A stretch of DNA of 15,062 bases from Stenotrophomonas sp. (GTDB taxonomy: Bacteria; Pseudomonadota; Gammaproteobacteria; Xanthomonadales; Xanthomonadaceae), in the NCBI GenBank assembly GCA_003248565.1, contig QFOV01000163.1, positions 1-15,062 of the forward strand, read 5' to 3'. The notes below the pieces were generated by a model. The model saw only the letters and a list, made by a program, of their open reading frames with translations. It ran no database searches and had not been told where the DNA came from. Below are positions 7,699-14,937 of the stretch, piece by piece (the stretch's first letter is position 1; the number at the start of each line of letters is the position of its first letter). Both the position numbers and the translations under genes were made by a program.

Positions 7699-7728
7699 AT
7701 CATACGTTCATCGCCGATGGCGTGTCAG
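7699..7728 (-). promoter_or_regulatory. Possible sigma-70 promoter for fecI
   Basis: On the minus strand CTGACA (7728-7723), 18 bp, TATGAT (7704-7699), overlapping the 3' end of the lyase-like gene. It would leave a leader of about 190 nt before fecI. I see no convincing Fur box or terminator in 7510-7707, and little else in that gap. This is a pattern match only. Confidence 0.4.
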
Positions 7729-8829
7729 TTCCGCGCCTGGGCTGGCAGTGTTCCAGGCGGCCATGACACATGGCAGAACCTGGGCGGTTCCGTGGAGATG
7801 AAGGGGGCGAGCGTTGCCGACGCCACGCGACTGCCACCGGCAACGGAGCAGGCTGGGCTGATCTGGCACGACTGCGCGCACGTCAACGCCGTGGGCAGGC
7901 CACGCACGGGCAATGGGTTCCACGGCGGCCGCCGCCCGGGCTGGATGGATGCCATGCAACAGCGGCAGCAACCGAACCAGCTCATCCCGTCCAGATTCTG
8001 GCCCGGCGTTGCAGCTGATCCCCAGTTCGGAGAACAGATAGACCAGGTCTTCGCTAGCCAGATTGCCTGCCGCACCCGGAGCATGGCTGTCACCGCCAAG
8101 CCCGGAAACAGCGCCATCGAACGCACGCACGCCATGTTCCAGTGCTTCGATGACATTGGCGATGGCCAGGCCGAAGGTGTCATGGAAGTGCATGGCCACG
8201 CGGTGCATCGGCACTTCGCTGGCACAGGCACGCAGCAGCACACCAACCGACGCTGGGGTACCCCTGCCTGTGGTATCGCACAGGCTGATCTCACGGCAGC
8301 CCATATGGTAGAGCGTGCGCACGATACGGATGACCTCCGCCGTCGTCACCGCTCCACCGTAGGGGCAATGGATGACCGTCGCCAACGTGGCACGGACCTG
8401 GATGCCGAGTGCCAAGGCATGCTCGCTGATCTCGTCAGCACGGCGCAGGCTTTCGCTGATGTTGCAGTTGAGTATTGCGCGGCAATAGGCATCCGATGCG
8501 GCCGCAGTGATGGTGATATCACGGAAGCCGTTGGTGACTGCCATCTCCAGCCCCGTCATGTCCGAAACCAGCGCGGAGCGGACGCGGTCAATCGGCGCTG
8601 GCCCCAGCAGCGTGCATAGCGCCGCGGTATCGGCCATCTGCGGCACCCGGCGTGGTGAAGTGAACGAGCCCAGTTCGATTTCCCTGATGCCGGCCGATTC
8701 CAGCAATTCGATCAGGTTCATGCGGACCATGGCCGGCAGTGCCTTGGTCTGGCGCTCAAGGCAACTGCGCGCGCCAAGCTCGATGATGCGGACATGATCT
8801 TCCTGGGCTTCATCGTCGCTGTCCATCAT
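7708..8829 (-). CDS. HMG-CoA lyase homologue lacking key active-site residues
   Basis: Related to HMG-CoA lyase (MvaB), a DRE-TIM barrel metalloenzyme splitting HMG-CoA to acetyl-CoA and acetoacetate. Fold markers are clear: VRIIELGARS, REIELGSFTSPRRVPQMAD, CDTTGRGTP (Asp185), MHFHDTFG (metal His214 and His216) and GAAGNLASED (Asn256). Two catalytic positions differ. The family GPRDG is GARSC, so the metal-binding Asp (Asp42 of human HMGL) is Ser22. The GGCPYAPG loop is GGDSHAPG, so the catalytic Cys (Cys266) is Asp247. Arg21 and Glu52 are kept. About 85 C-terminal residues after the barrel match nothing I know. The start overlaps the stop of the reductase-like gene (ATGA), so they are translationally coupled. 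True HMG-CoA lyase activity is doubtful; another acyl-CoA or keto-acid substrate or a non-catalytic role is possible. Confidence 0.8.
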   Translation of the reverse strand: MMDSDDEAQEDHVRIIELGARSCLERQTKALPAMVRMNLIELLESAGIREIELGSFTSPRRVPQMADTAALCTLLGPAPIDRVRSALVSDMTGLEMAVTNGFRDITITAAASDAYCRAILNCNISESLRRADEISEHALALGIQVRATLATVIHCPYGGAVTTAEVIRIVRTLYHMGCREISLCDTTGRGTPASVGVLLRACASEVPMHRVAMHFHDTFGLAIANVIEALEHGVRAFDGAVSGLGGDSHAPGAAGNLASEDLVYLFSELGISCNAGPESGRDELVRLLPLLHGIHPARAAAAVEPIARAWPAHGVDVRAVVPDQPSLLRCRWQSRGVGNARPLHLHGTAQVLPCVMAAWNTASPGAELTRHRR

Positions 8830-9992
8830 CGCCGCCGCAACTTGTCGAGCGCAGTGATCGCGAGATCCAGGTGGATGCTCTGCGCGGACAACTGGGCTTT
8901 GACCACGTGAACGATCTCACTGTCGATGGCGCCTGCCAGCAATGCCAGGTCGTAGGCGTGTTGGCCGGGATCATCCTGAGCGACCGCCTCGGCAGCATGT
9001 GCATGCAGGTTGACCAGGCTCTGCGCCAAACCGATCGCCGCGACGGCGGGAGTGAGTGGATACGTACATGGAACCCTGGCTGCGTCGACGGCTGTCCATG
9101 TAGTGTGTTTGTTGCCGCTCGCAGCTCCAGTGGCAGCGAGCATGGAATTCGCGGTTGCGAGAATGTCCGCGTTGCGCTTGTGGACGCGCTCCCTGGTCAT
9201 GCAGGTGAAATTGTGAAGATCAACGACACGTCCTGCCAGCGCATAGCCCGTGGCGGCCGCAAGCGAAAAGGTGCTCGGGTCGAAAGCTACCTGCGCGCGT
9301 AGCAGCTGGTGACTGGCGACCTCGGTGGTTGACGCCCCCGTCTTCGTCCCCATGGTCAACTGCTCAATCAAAGGTGCCAGCTTCGCGAGCAGCTCGTCGA
9401 TGACCCGGATGTCAGATCGATCTGGGATTTCCAAAAGCACTGAAACTTCCAACTGCGGCTCCATGGCGCTGCTCATGTGCACCACTGCTTCAAGCTCCTT
9501 GCAGCCGCCGCCACCCGAGACGAGTCCAGGGTTCATCGTGTTGACGAGTCCGACCAGCTGGTTGCGTAGCTGCAGTACTTGCTTGCGCGCACCATGCACG
9601 TCGCGGATCGCGCTGAACTGGACGCTGGCACGCAGCAGCCTGGCGGCACCAAACACATGAAATCCACCGGTCGGATGCGAGAGCTGGGTAATGCGTTGCA
9701 GGACGCGTGCCTGTCCCGGCTGACGCTCCGCGAGTGCTACGCGCTGGCTACTGCCGTTGATCGGAACTTCGTCGATGAAGCTGATTGGCTGGTTCAAATG
9801 GATGTGTTGGTTGCCAGGCATTGGCATTGGAGCGGCGCCATTCACTGGCGCTGTTCCGGAAGCGCTGTCCAGTCTTATGCCAATGCCTGGTTTGCGCGGA
9901 ATGTGCGCTATTGCTGGCGTCGAATCGGACGACGCTGTGTGCTCTGCATGTGCATTGATTGCGTTCAACGGTGATTGTCCCGGTCGATCCAT
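8826..9992 (-). CDS. Class II HMG-CoA reductase homologue with all catalytic residues replaced
   Basis: Related to class II HMG-CoA reductase (MvaA of Pseudomonas mevalonii), which oxidises mevalonate to HMG-CoA. From Ile78 the alignment runs without gaps through INGSSQRVALAERQP, PTGGF and SGGGGCKELE (family SLGGGCRDIE), then LAPLIEQLTMG and LLRAQV. The end (IGLAQSL, LLAGA) also fits. Active-site changes by hand alignment: Glu83 to Gln91, Lys267 to Ala275 (family HNKGI, here RNADI), Asp283 to Ala291 (ATGND, here ATGAA) and His381 to Asp341. The GANTVN cofactor/substrate loop and about 40 residues before the C-terminal helices are also missing. The first 70 residues resemble nothing and contain a 14-bp DNA palindrome, so the true start may be downstream (Met56 or Met58). 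Probably a pseudo-enzyme or a new activity, coupled to the lyase-like gene. Confidence 0.72.
   Translation of the reverse strand: MDRPGQSPLNAINAHAEHTASSDSTPAIAHIPRKPGIGIRLDSASGTAPVNGAAPMPMPGNQHIHLNQPISFIDEVPINGSSQRVALAERQPGQARVLQRITQLSHPTGGFHVFGAARLLRASVQFSAIRDVHGARKQVLQLRNQLVGLVNTMNPGLVSGGGGCKELEAVVHMSSAMEPQLEVSVLLEIPDRSDIRVIDELLAKLAPLIEQLTMGTKTGASTTEVASHQLLRAQVAFDPSTFSLAAATGYALAGRVVDLHNFTCMTRERVHKRNADILATANSMLAATGAASGNKHTTWTAVDAARVPCTYPLTPAVAAIGLAQSLVNLHAHAAEAVAQDDPGQHAYDLALLAGAIDSEIVHVVKAQLSAQSIHLDLAITALDKLRRR
9814..9890. repeat. Nested inverted repeat in the 5' end of the reductase-like gene
   Basis: Perfect 14-bp arms, CCAGGCATTGGCAT at 9814-9827 and ATGCCAATGCCTGG at 9877-9890, enclose 49 bp that contains a second hairpin, GCGCCA-TTCAC-TGGCGC (9835-9851), and the palindrome TTCCGGAA (9854-9861). 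The left arm covers the alternative start codons Met56 and Met58 of the minus-strand gene. Confidence 0.7.
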
Positions 9993-10188
9993 CAGCGTCG
10001 AGCATTACTCAATCATCGGAACGCCGTGTGCTCTGAAGCGTGCGGGCGAAAGGTACAGTTTTCTCGTACAGATAGGCTGCAGCGGCGTGTCTGCCAATTC
10101 ATATCAAAATGTCTATTTATGCTCTTTACAGCGTGCGCTGGCGCATAGATACAGTGAGCGCCCCCCGAAGAATTCTGTATGGATCCCT
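9993..10188. promoter_or_regulatory. Divergent promoter region with repeated TACAG boxes
   Basis: This gap separates the MocR gene (plus) and the reductase-like gene (minus). It is more AT-rich than its flanks, especially 10100-10130. GTACAG occurs twice in direct orientation 13 bp apart (10053-10058, 10066-10071), and TACAG recurs at 10127-10131 and 10150-10154. MocR regulators such as GabR and PdxR bind direct repeats, so these are candidate operators. I cannot place the -35/-10 elements with confidence. Confidence 0.5.
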
Positions 10189-11604
10189 ATGCGCTCTGAA
10201 CCACGGAAGATTTCACTAGCGGAAAAAGTAGCGATGGACATCGGTCGCCAGATCCTTGCCGGTGTGCTGAAGCCAGGAGACAAGCTGCCGTCCTTGCGTG
10301 AGTACGCGCGATTGAACGGCTATTCGAAGAACACTGTGATCTCGGCGTTCGACCTGCTTGGCGAGCGGGCGCTGGTGGAGGCGCAGCACGGCAAAGGATT
10401 CTTTGTGCGCGGCGTGGAAGCACCGCCGGAACGGGATGTTGATGAGGAGCCCGTTGGTTACAGCAGGGTTATCGACACGTTGTGGATGATGCGCCAACAG
10501 GCCATCCGTGAGCCTGGGCGGTCACACCTGGCCGAAGGCTTTCCGCCGGTTGACTGGTTGACCTACATGCGACTTGATCGCTTCCACCGGCAGGTCGCTC
10601 GCAGTGGCATCGGCAGCTTGTTTCGATACGGCAACCGTTACGGCTACCTGCCGTTGCGGCAGCAGTTGATCCGCCGCATGGCCATGCATGGCATGGAGCT
10701 CGGCCCGCGGCAGCTGGTGACCACGTTTGGCGCAAATCATGCGCTGGACCTGATCATTCGACGCTACGTTGCGCCAGGCGATACGGTGCTGGTGGAGCAG
10801 CCGGGTTACTACCCGCTGTTCGGAAAGCTGCAACTGCAAGGCGCGAAGCCGATCGCCATCACACGCCGTGTGGACGGTCCCGATCTTGCCGAGTTCGAGG
10901 CGGCGCTGCTGGCCAGCAAGGCGCGTGTCTTCTTCATGCAGACCACGGCGCACAACCCGACCGGTACCGATGTGGCGCCAGAAGTCGGCAAGCGCTTGCT
11001 GGAGCTGGCGGCGGCGCACAACGTGCTGATTGTCGAGAACGACGCGATGGCCGATTTCAAGCCGAATTCAGCGTTCCGCCTGTCCTCGTTGTCGCAGTTC
11101 AGGAATACGCTGTATGTGGGCAGCTTCTCGAAATCGGTGTCGGCAGCATTGCGCAGTGGTTTCATCGCCGGCGAGAACGCACACATCGAAGAGCTGGCCG
11201 ACCTGAAGATGCTGCTGCACATCGGCAGCAGTGAGTATGGGGAGCGCGTGCTGGAGGCGATCCTGCGCGAAGGCAATTTCCTGCGCCACGTTGGGCGTTT
11301 GCAGGACCGGGTGCGCGCCGCCACCGCGGAGGGGTTGGAGGTGTTGAATCGGCTGGATGCGACCGTCTACGCAACGCCGGAACAAAGCCTGTATCTGTGG
11401 GCACGTTTCGATGGCATCGACGACACCCGCACGCTGACCGCTCGCTTGCTGTCGCGCGGTGTTGTGCTGGCGCCGGGCGCGTTCTTCAACATCGACTCCG
11501 AGCAGGTGTCACCGTGGACACGTTTGAACGTCGCCTATTTGAATGACAGTGTTTTCATCGACAGCCTCCGCGAGGAATTGGACCAGGCCGCGGCGATGGC
11601 CTGA
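10189..11604 (+). CDS. MocR/GabR-type transcriptional regulator with aminotransferase domain
   Basis: MocR regulators couple a GntR-like winged helix to a PLP-binding aminotransferase-I fold that senses PLP plus an amino compound, often controlling a divergent operon. From the ATG at 10189 the protein has 471 residues, normal for the group. The wHTH spans about 8-75 (KPGDKLPSLREYARLNGYSK, SAFDLLGERALVEAQHGKGF). The aminotransferase fold spans about 110-470, with HNPTG (Asn256), ENDAM (Asp285), the PLP-lysine motif GSFSKS (Lys315) and a late PWTRLNVAY Arg region. PLP binding thus looks intact. The open frame continues 144 codons upstream, but that stretch is antisense to the reductase-like gene and its promoter and lacks domain similarity, so it is excluded. 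Control of the divergent mvaAB-like pair is inferred from position. Confidence 0.88.
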   Translation: MRSEPRKISLAEKVAMDIGRQILAGVLKPGDKLPSLREYARLNGYSKNTVISAFDLLGERALVEAQHGKGFFVRGVEAPPERDVDEEPVGYSRVIDTLWMMRQQAIREPGRSHLAEGFPPVDWLTYMRLDRFHRQVARSGIGSLFRYGNRYGYLPLRQQLIRRMAMHGMELGPRQLVTTFGANHALDLIIRRYVAPGDTVLVEQPGYYPLFGKLQLQGAKPIAITRRVDGPDLAEFEAALLASKARVFFMQTTAHNPTGTDVAPEVGKRLLELAAAHNVLIVENDAMADFKPNSAFRLSSLSQFRNTLYVGSFSKSVSAALRSGFIAGENAHIEELADLKMLLHIGSSEYGERVLEAILREGNFLRHVGRLQDRVRAATAEGLEVLNRLDATVYATPEQSLYLWARFDGIDDTRTLTARLLSRGVVLAPGAFFNIDSEQVSPWTRLNVAYLNDSVFIDSLREELDQAAAMA

Positions 11605-11658
11605 TGATGGCGAGCTGGAACGGAATGAGCGCCCGGTACGGCGATGCATGGCGAGTGT
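11605..11658. other. Short convergent intergenic gap
   Basis: 54 bp lie between the stop of the MocR gene (plus) and the stop of the hydrolase gene (minus). I see no hairpin with a T-run on either strand. Confidence 0.5.
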
Positions 11659-13185
11659 TCAACGCCAGTCGGAGAGCGAAAGCTTCAACTCGGCGTTGAA
11701 GCCTTTGGCTGACTGCAGCGGTATTGCGAAGATGTTCGGTGCCTGTTGGTTGATGCCGATCGCCTTGGTGCGGGCGGTATCCAGTTCGGCTTCGTTCTTC
11801 GGGCCACCTGCCCATTGGTCGTCACTCCAGACATAACGCAGGCGCCAGCCGCCTGCATCGTCGGGCTTGGCGAAGACCACCAGTGTGTTGCGGAACAGGT
11901 ACTCGCCGGGGATGTGGTTTTTCAGGAACAACGCACCGTCCACCTGATAACCGGCATTGCTGACCGCCAGATCGATGGAGAACGCGATTTCGCTGCCGGC
12001 CAGGATCTTGCTGCTGTCCAGGAATACCGAGAACAGCACGGTCGAGCGTTTGTCCTTCAGCAGGTTGCCCTGTGCGTCGAAGATGTCACCGTACTCGCGA
12101 CGGATGGCGCATTGGTTGGCCTGGGTGCGCGAGGTGAGCTCGTAGGTGTAGGCGCCGCGCGGGGCGACGGTAGCCTCGATGTAGTACGAGGACTCGATCT
12201 TCTTGCCGCGCTTGCGGGCGGCCTCGATCTCCGGCGGGAAGGGCAGGGCGGTGATGTCGAGCTGGGCGGTGGCGCAGGTGTCGCCGAACAGGAAGCGCAC
12301 CAGGTTCTGGTAACCCTCCTCGGAATTGACGATGCCGAAGTAGCCGCTATGGCTGCGGTTGACGAAGGCCCGCGGCGAGCCTTCAACGTAGGCGTTGGCG
12401 ATACGAACCAGCCCGTCGCTCAACGCACCTACTGCAAACGAGGACAGCCCGTGCGCGGCGGCGTAATCGCGTGCGTTGGTGCCGATCAGGCAGAACAGGC
12501 GCTCGGGCGGAAATCCCGAGGTGCCCAGGGTGTTGACCTTGTCCTTGGGCACCTTCAGGTACTTGCCCATGTTGCTGCGGTTGAAGTTGTTGATGTCGTT
12601 GATCGACAGCAGGTTCGGCAGGTTGATGCCGCCGACCTCGATGCCGTTGTGCGGCGTGGCATAGGTGAAGGCCTTGTCGACCATCGCCCGCACCTCGGCA
12701 CTGGCCACGTCCGGGTTCTGCAGCAAGCAACGGCAGATCAGCCCGCCCATCGAATGGGCGACCAGATAGACGCGGAATTCCTTGCGCATGGCCGCGTTGT
12801 TGCCACAGATGCTGTCGCGCAGTTGTTCGATGCGTTTGCCCAACGCGGCGGCGGCATCGACGATGGACGGCGTCTTGCCATCGCCGAAGGCCGGGTCTGC
12901 CGGGTCGTAGTAGCGATGGATGACGATGCAGCGCGGCGAGATGCGGTCGCGACGCTCGGCGCCGAATTCGTAGACGTCGCGGTAGTTGTAGTCCTTCATC
13001 AAGCGCACCAGCGGTGACTCGAAGACGAACTTGACGATGCTGCCGTCCTGCGCCTGGCGCATCTTGGTGGAACCGGCCTCGAAGCCCATGAATGGCGTGG
13101 AGGTGGTCTCGACGATCTCATCGCGGGTCATCGCGTAGCCGCGCACGTAGATGATCGGGAAGTAGGGGCGCTCGATACGTTCCAT
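11659..13185 (-). CDS. Alpha/beta hydrolase (lipase/esterase-like) with C-terminal beta-rich domain
   Basis: A 508-residue protein with a lipase-type alpha/beta hydrolase domain in about the first 330 residues. It starts with the beta strand PYFPIIYVRGYAMT, has the nucleophile elbow VAHSMGG (Ser145), then FTYATPHNGIEVGG as in PGAP1-like lipases. Possible acid and base are the Asp of LSDGLV and the His of RSHSGYFG. About 180 further residues look beta-rich (YYIEATVAPRGAYTYEL, AGSEIAFSIDLAV) and match no family I can name. There is no signal peptide or membrane segment, so it is cytoplasmic or leaves by a non-Sec route. Substrate is unknown. The ATG at 13185 (MERIERP) is chosen because the frame further upstream runs into the intergenic repeat. 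It appears to be a single-gene unit, convergent with the MocR gene. Confidence 0.75.
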   Translation of the reverse strand: MERIERPYFPIIYVRGYAMTRDEIVETTSTPFMGFEAGSTKMRQAQDGSIVKFVFESPLVRLMKDYNYRDVYEFGAERRDRISPRCIVIHRYYDPADPAFGDGKTPSIVDAAAALGKRIEQLRDSICGNNAAMRKEFRVYLVAHSMGGLICRCLLQNPDVASAEVRAMVDKAFTYATPHNGIEVGGINLPNLLSINDINNFNRSNMGKYLKVPKDKVNTLGTSGFPPERLFCLIGTNARDYAAAHGLSSFAVGALSDGLVRIANAYVEGSPRAFVNRSHSGYFGIVNSEEGYQNLVRFLFGDTCATAQLDITALPFPPEIEAARKRGKKIESSYYIEATVAPRGAYTYELTSRTQANQCAIRREYGDIFDAQGNLLKDKRSTVLFSVFLDSSKILAGSEIAFSIDLAVSNAGYQVDGALFLKNHIPGEYLFRNTLVVFAKPDDAGGWRLRYVWSDDQWAGGPKNEAELDTARTKAIGINQQAPNIFAIPLQSAKGFNAELKLSLSDWR

Positions 13186-13262
13186 GGCCGGTCTCTGCGG
13201 GGGGCTGCTGGCGATGGTGAACGGATTTTTGGGATTTGTCTTGAATGTGGTGCTTTGAGAGC

Positions 13263-13361
13263 TACCCCCTCCCCAGCCCTCCCCTTGGCTGTGCCAAAGG
13301 GAGGGGGCCAAGCTCTGCCCCCTCCCTTGCGCGAAGCGCAGGGGAGGGCTGGGGAGGGGTA
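13263..13361. repeat. Cloverleaf-like intergenic inverted repeat
   Basis: Outer arms 13263-13284 and 13341-13361 are inverted copies of a T/C-rich sequence, with one extra C on the left. Between them sit three complete hairpins: TTGGC/GCCAA (13285-13297), GGGAGGGGGC/GCCCCCTCCC (13299-13326) and TGCGC/GCGCA with a GAA loop (13328-13340). Together they form a four-way cloverleaf of about 99 bp. The style resembles dispersed GC-rich repeats of Xanthomonadaceae intergenic spaces (REP-like). The rest of 13186-13412 has no gene. It could also act as a bidirectional transcript end for comM. Confidence 0.85.
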
Positions 13362-13412
13362 AAGCCTTTGCTGTTGCAGTGGCTCCAAGCAAGCGACAAA
13401 ACCCCCAGCAAC

Positions 13413-14927
13413 CTACCCCTCACCCCCAACCTCACCCCGATCCAACTGCCGATAGCCAATCGCCTCGGTAAGATGCACACGTTGGATCGCAGCTTCACCC
13501 GAGAGGTCGGCAATCGTCCGCGCCACCCGCAGGATCCGGTGCATCGAGCGTACCGACAGCTGCAATCGCTCCATCGCCTGTTCCAGCAGGTCGCTGTCGG
13601 CAGCGCATAGCACGCAGTCCCGCTGGGTTTCCGCTTGGCCAAGATGTGCGTTGGCCTTGCCGGCACGCTGCAGTTGCCGCGTCCTTGCCCGCATCACCCG
13701 CTCGCGTACCTCGGTGCTGCTCTCACCAATGGCGGCATCACCTCGCAACTCGCTGGGTGCCAGCCGCGGCACCTGCAGATGCAGGTCGATGCGGTCCAGC
13801 AGCGGTCCGGAGATGCGCGCGCGATAGCGACGGATGCTTTCTGCAGAACAATGGCAGCGGCCACTGCTGTCGCCGGCCCAACCGCAGGGACAAGGGTTCA
13901 TTGCTGCGACCAGTTGGAATCGCGCCGGAAACTCCATGCTGCGTGCCGCGCGTGAGACAGTGACCGTGCCGGACTCCAGTGGCTCGCGCAGCACTTCAAG
14001 CGCGTGCCGATTCCATTCCGGCAGCTCGTCCAGGAACAAAACGCCGTTGTGCGCGAGCGAAATCTCGCCAGGTCGCGGATGCGAGCCGCCACCAACCAGT
14101 GCAACCGCGCTGGCAGTGTGGTGTGGCGAGCGATAGGGACGTTGCCGCCAGCGACTCGGATCAACACCGCGGCCGCTGATCGAGGCAATGGCGGCGGATT
14201 CCAGTGCTTCTTCCTCGCTGGCCTCGGGCAGGATGCCGGGCAGGCGCGAGGCCAGCAGGGTCTTGCCACAGCCGGGTGAGCCCAGCAGAAGCAAGTGATG
14301 GCCGCCTGCTGCGGCAATCTCCAAGGCCCGTCGCGCATGTTGCTGGCCGCGCACATCACTCAGGTCTGCAAGCGCTGCGGGTTCGGTGTGCGGTACCTGC
14401 GCGTCGGGCAGCAGCTTGCTGCCGTTCAAAGCTGCGCAGACTTCCAGCAAGGTGCGCGCGACTTTGACGTCGGCATGCTGGGCCAGCGCCGCTTCGCCAG
14501 CGTTGCCCGGCGGCACGATCAGACAGCGCTGGGCGTTGGCTGCTGAAATGGCGGCCGGCAGTGCACCATCCACCGCACGCAATTCGCCAGTCAGTGCCAG
14601 CTCGCCGATGAACTCGTAGTTGGCCAAGGCATTGCGGTCGATCTGGCCGCTGGCAGCGAGGATGCCGAGGGCGATGGGCAGGTCAAAGCGACCGCCTTCC
14701 TTGGGCAGATCCGCGGGTGCCAGATTGATGGTGATACGTCGCGCTGGATAGTCGAATTGCGCGCAGAGAATGGCGGCGCGCACCCGGTCGCGTGATTCGC
14801 GCACAGCGGCCTCGGGAAGGCCGACGATCTGGGTGAAGGGCAGGCCGCCGGACAGGTGTACTTCTACCTGCACCAACGGTGCATGCACACCTGCGCGGGC
14901 GCGGCTGTGCACCAGCGCCAGACTCAC
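13413..14927 (-). CDS. comM: ComM/YifB-family AAA+ (Mg-chelatase-like) ATPase
   Basis: ComM is a hexameric AAA+ helicase that promotes branch migration during integration of DNA taken up by natural transformation. The product (504 residues; the family is about 505) has the N-terminal Lon-like ChlI fold (VHSRARAGVHAPLV, GGLPFTQIVGLPEAAVRESR, DLPIALGILAASGQ), Walker A GSPGCGKTLLASRLPG (about 215-230), the Mg-chelatase insert PYRSPHHTASAVALVGGG, Walker B GVLFLDELPEW, the sensor region AMNPCPCGW with the CxCx(n)CHC cysteines, and the C-terminal LLDRIDLHLQVPR plus RVARTIADLSG helical lid. The GTG at 14927 gives MSLALVHSRARAG, the standard N-terminus; upstream codons in the frame belong to the ubiK 3' end read in another phase. 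It begins 10 bp after ubiK, so the two are likely co-transcribed. Confidence 0.95.
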   Translation of the reverse strand: MSLALVHSRARAGVHAPLVQVEVHLSGGLPFTQIVGLPEAAVRESRDRVRAAILCAQFDYPARRITINLAPADLPKEGGRFDLPIALGILAASGQIDRNALANYEFIGELALTGELRAVDGALPAAISAANAQRCLIVPPGNAGEAALAQHADVKVARTLLEVCAALNGSKLLPDAQVPHTEPAALADLSDVRGQQHARRALEIAAAGGHHLLLLGSPGCGKTLLASRLPGILPEASEEEALESAAIASISGRGVDPSRWRQRPYRSPHHTASAVALVGGGSHPRPGEISLAHNGVLFLDELPEWNRHALEVLREPLESGTVTVSRAARSMEFPARFQLVAAMNPCPCGWAGDSSGRCHCSAESIRRYRARISGPLLDRIDLHLQVPRLAPSELRGDAAIGESSTEVRERVMRARTRQLQRAGKANAHLGQAETQRDCVLCAADSDLLEQAMERLQLSVRSMHRILRVARTIADLSGEAAIQRVHLTEAIGYRQLDRGEVGGEG

Positions 14928-14937
14928 CGCCCGGCGC

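Noticed and set aside
9757..10188. N-terminal extension of the MocR open frame (144 codons)
   Set aside because: It is antisense to the reductase-like gene and crosses the AT-rich promoter gap; the winged helix begins right after the ATG at 10189 and the resulting length fits the family.
11746..13017. Long plus-strand open frame (423 codons) opposite the hydrolase gene
   Set aside because: Low-complexity Val/Ala/Gly-rich product with no domain, fully antisense to a gene with a clear lipase motif; a typical GC-rich shadow frame.
13186..13392. Upstream extension of the hydrolase frame
   Set aside because: Its codons lie in the intergenic cloverleaf repeat; the peptide (LPSPPLRFAQGRG style) is a well-known repeat artefact.
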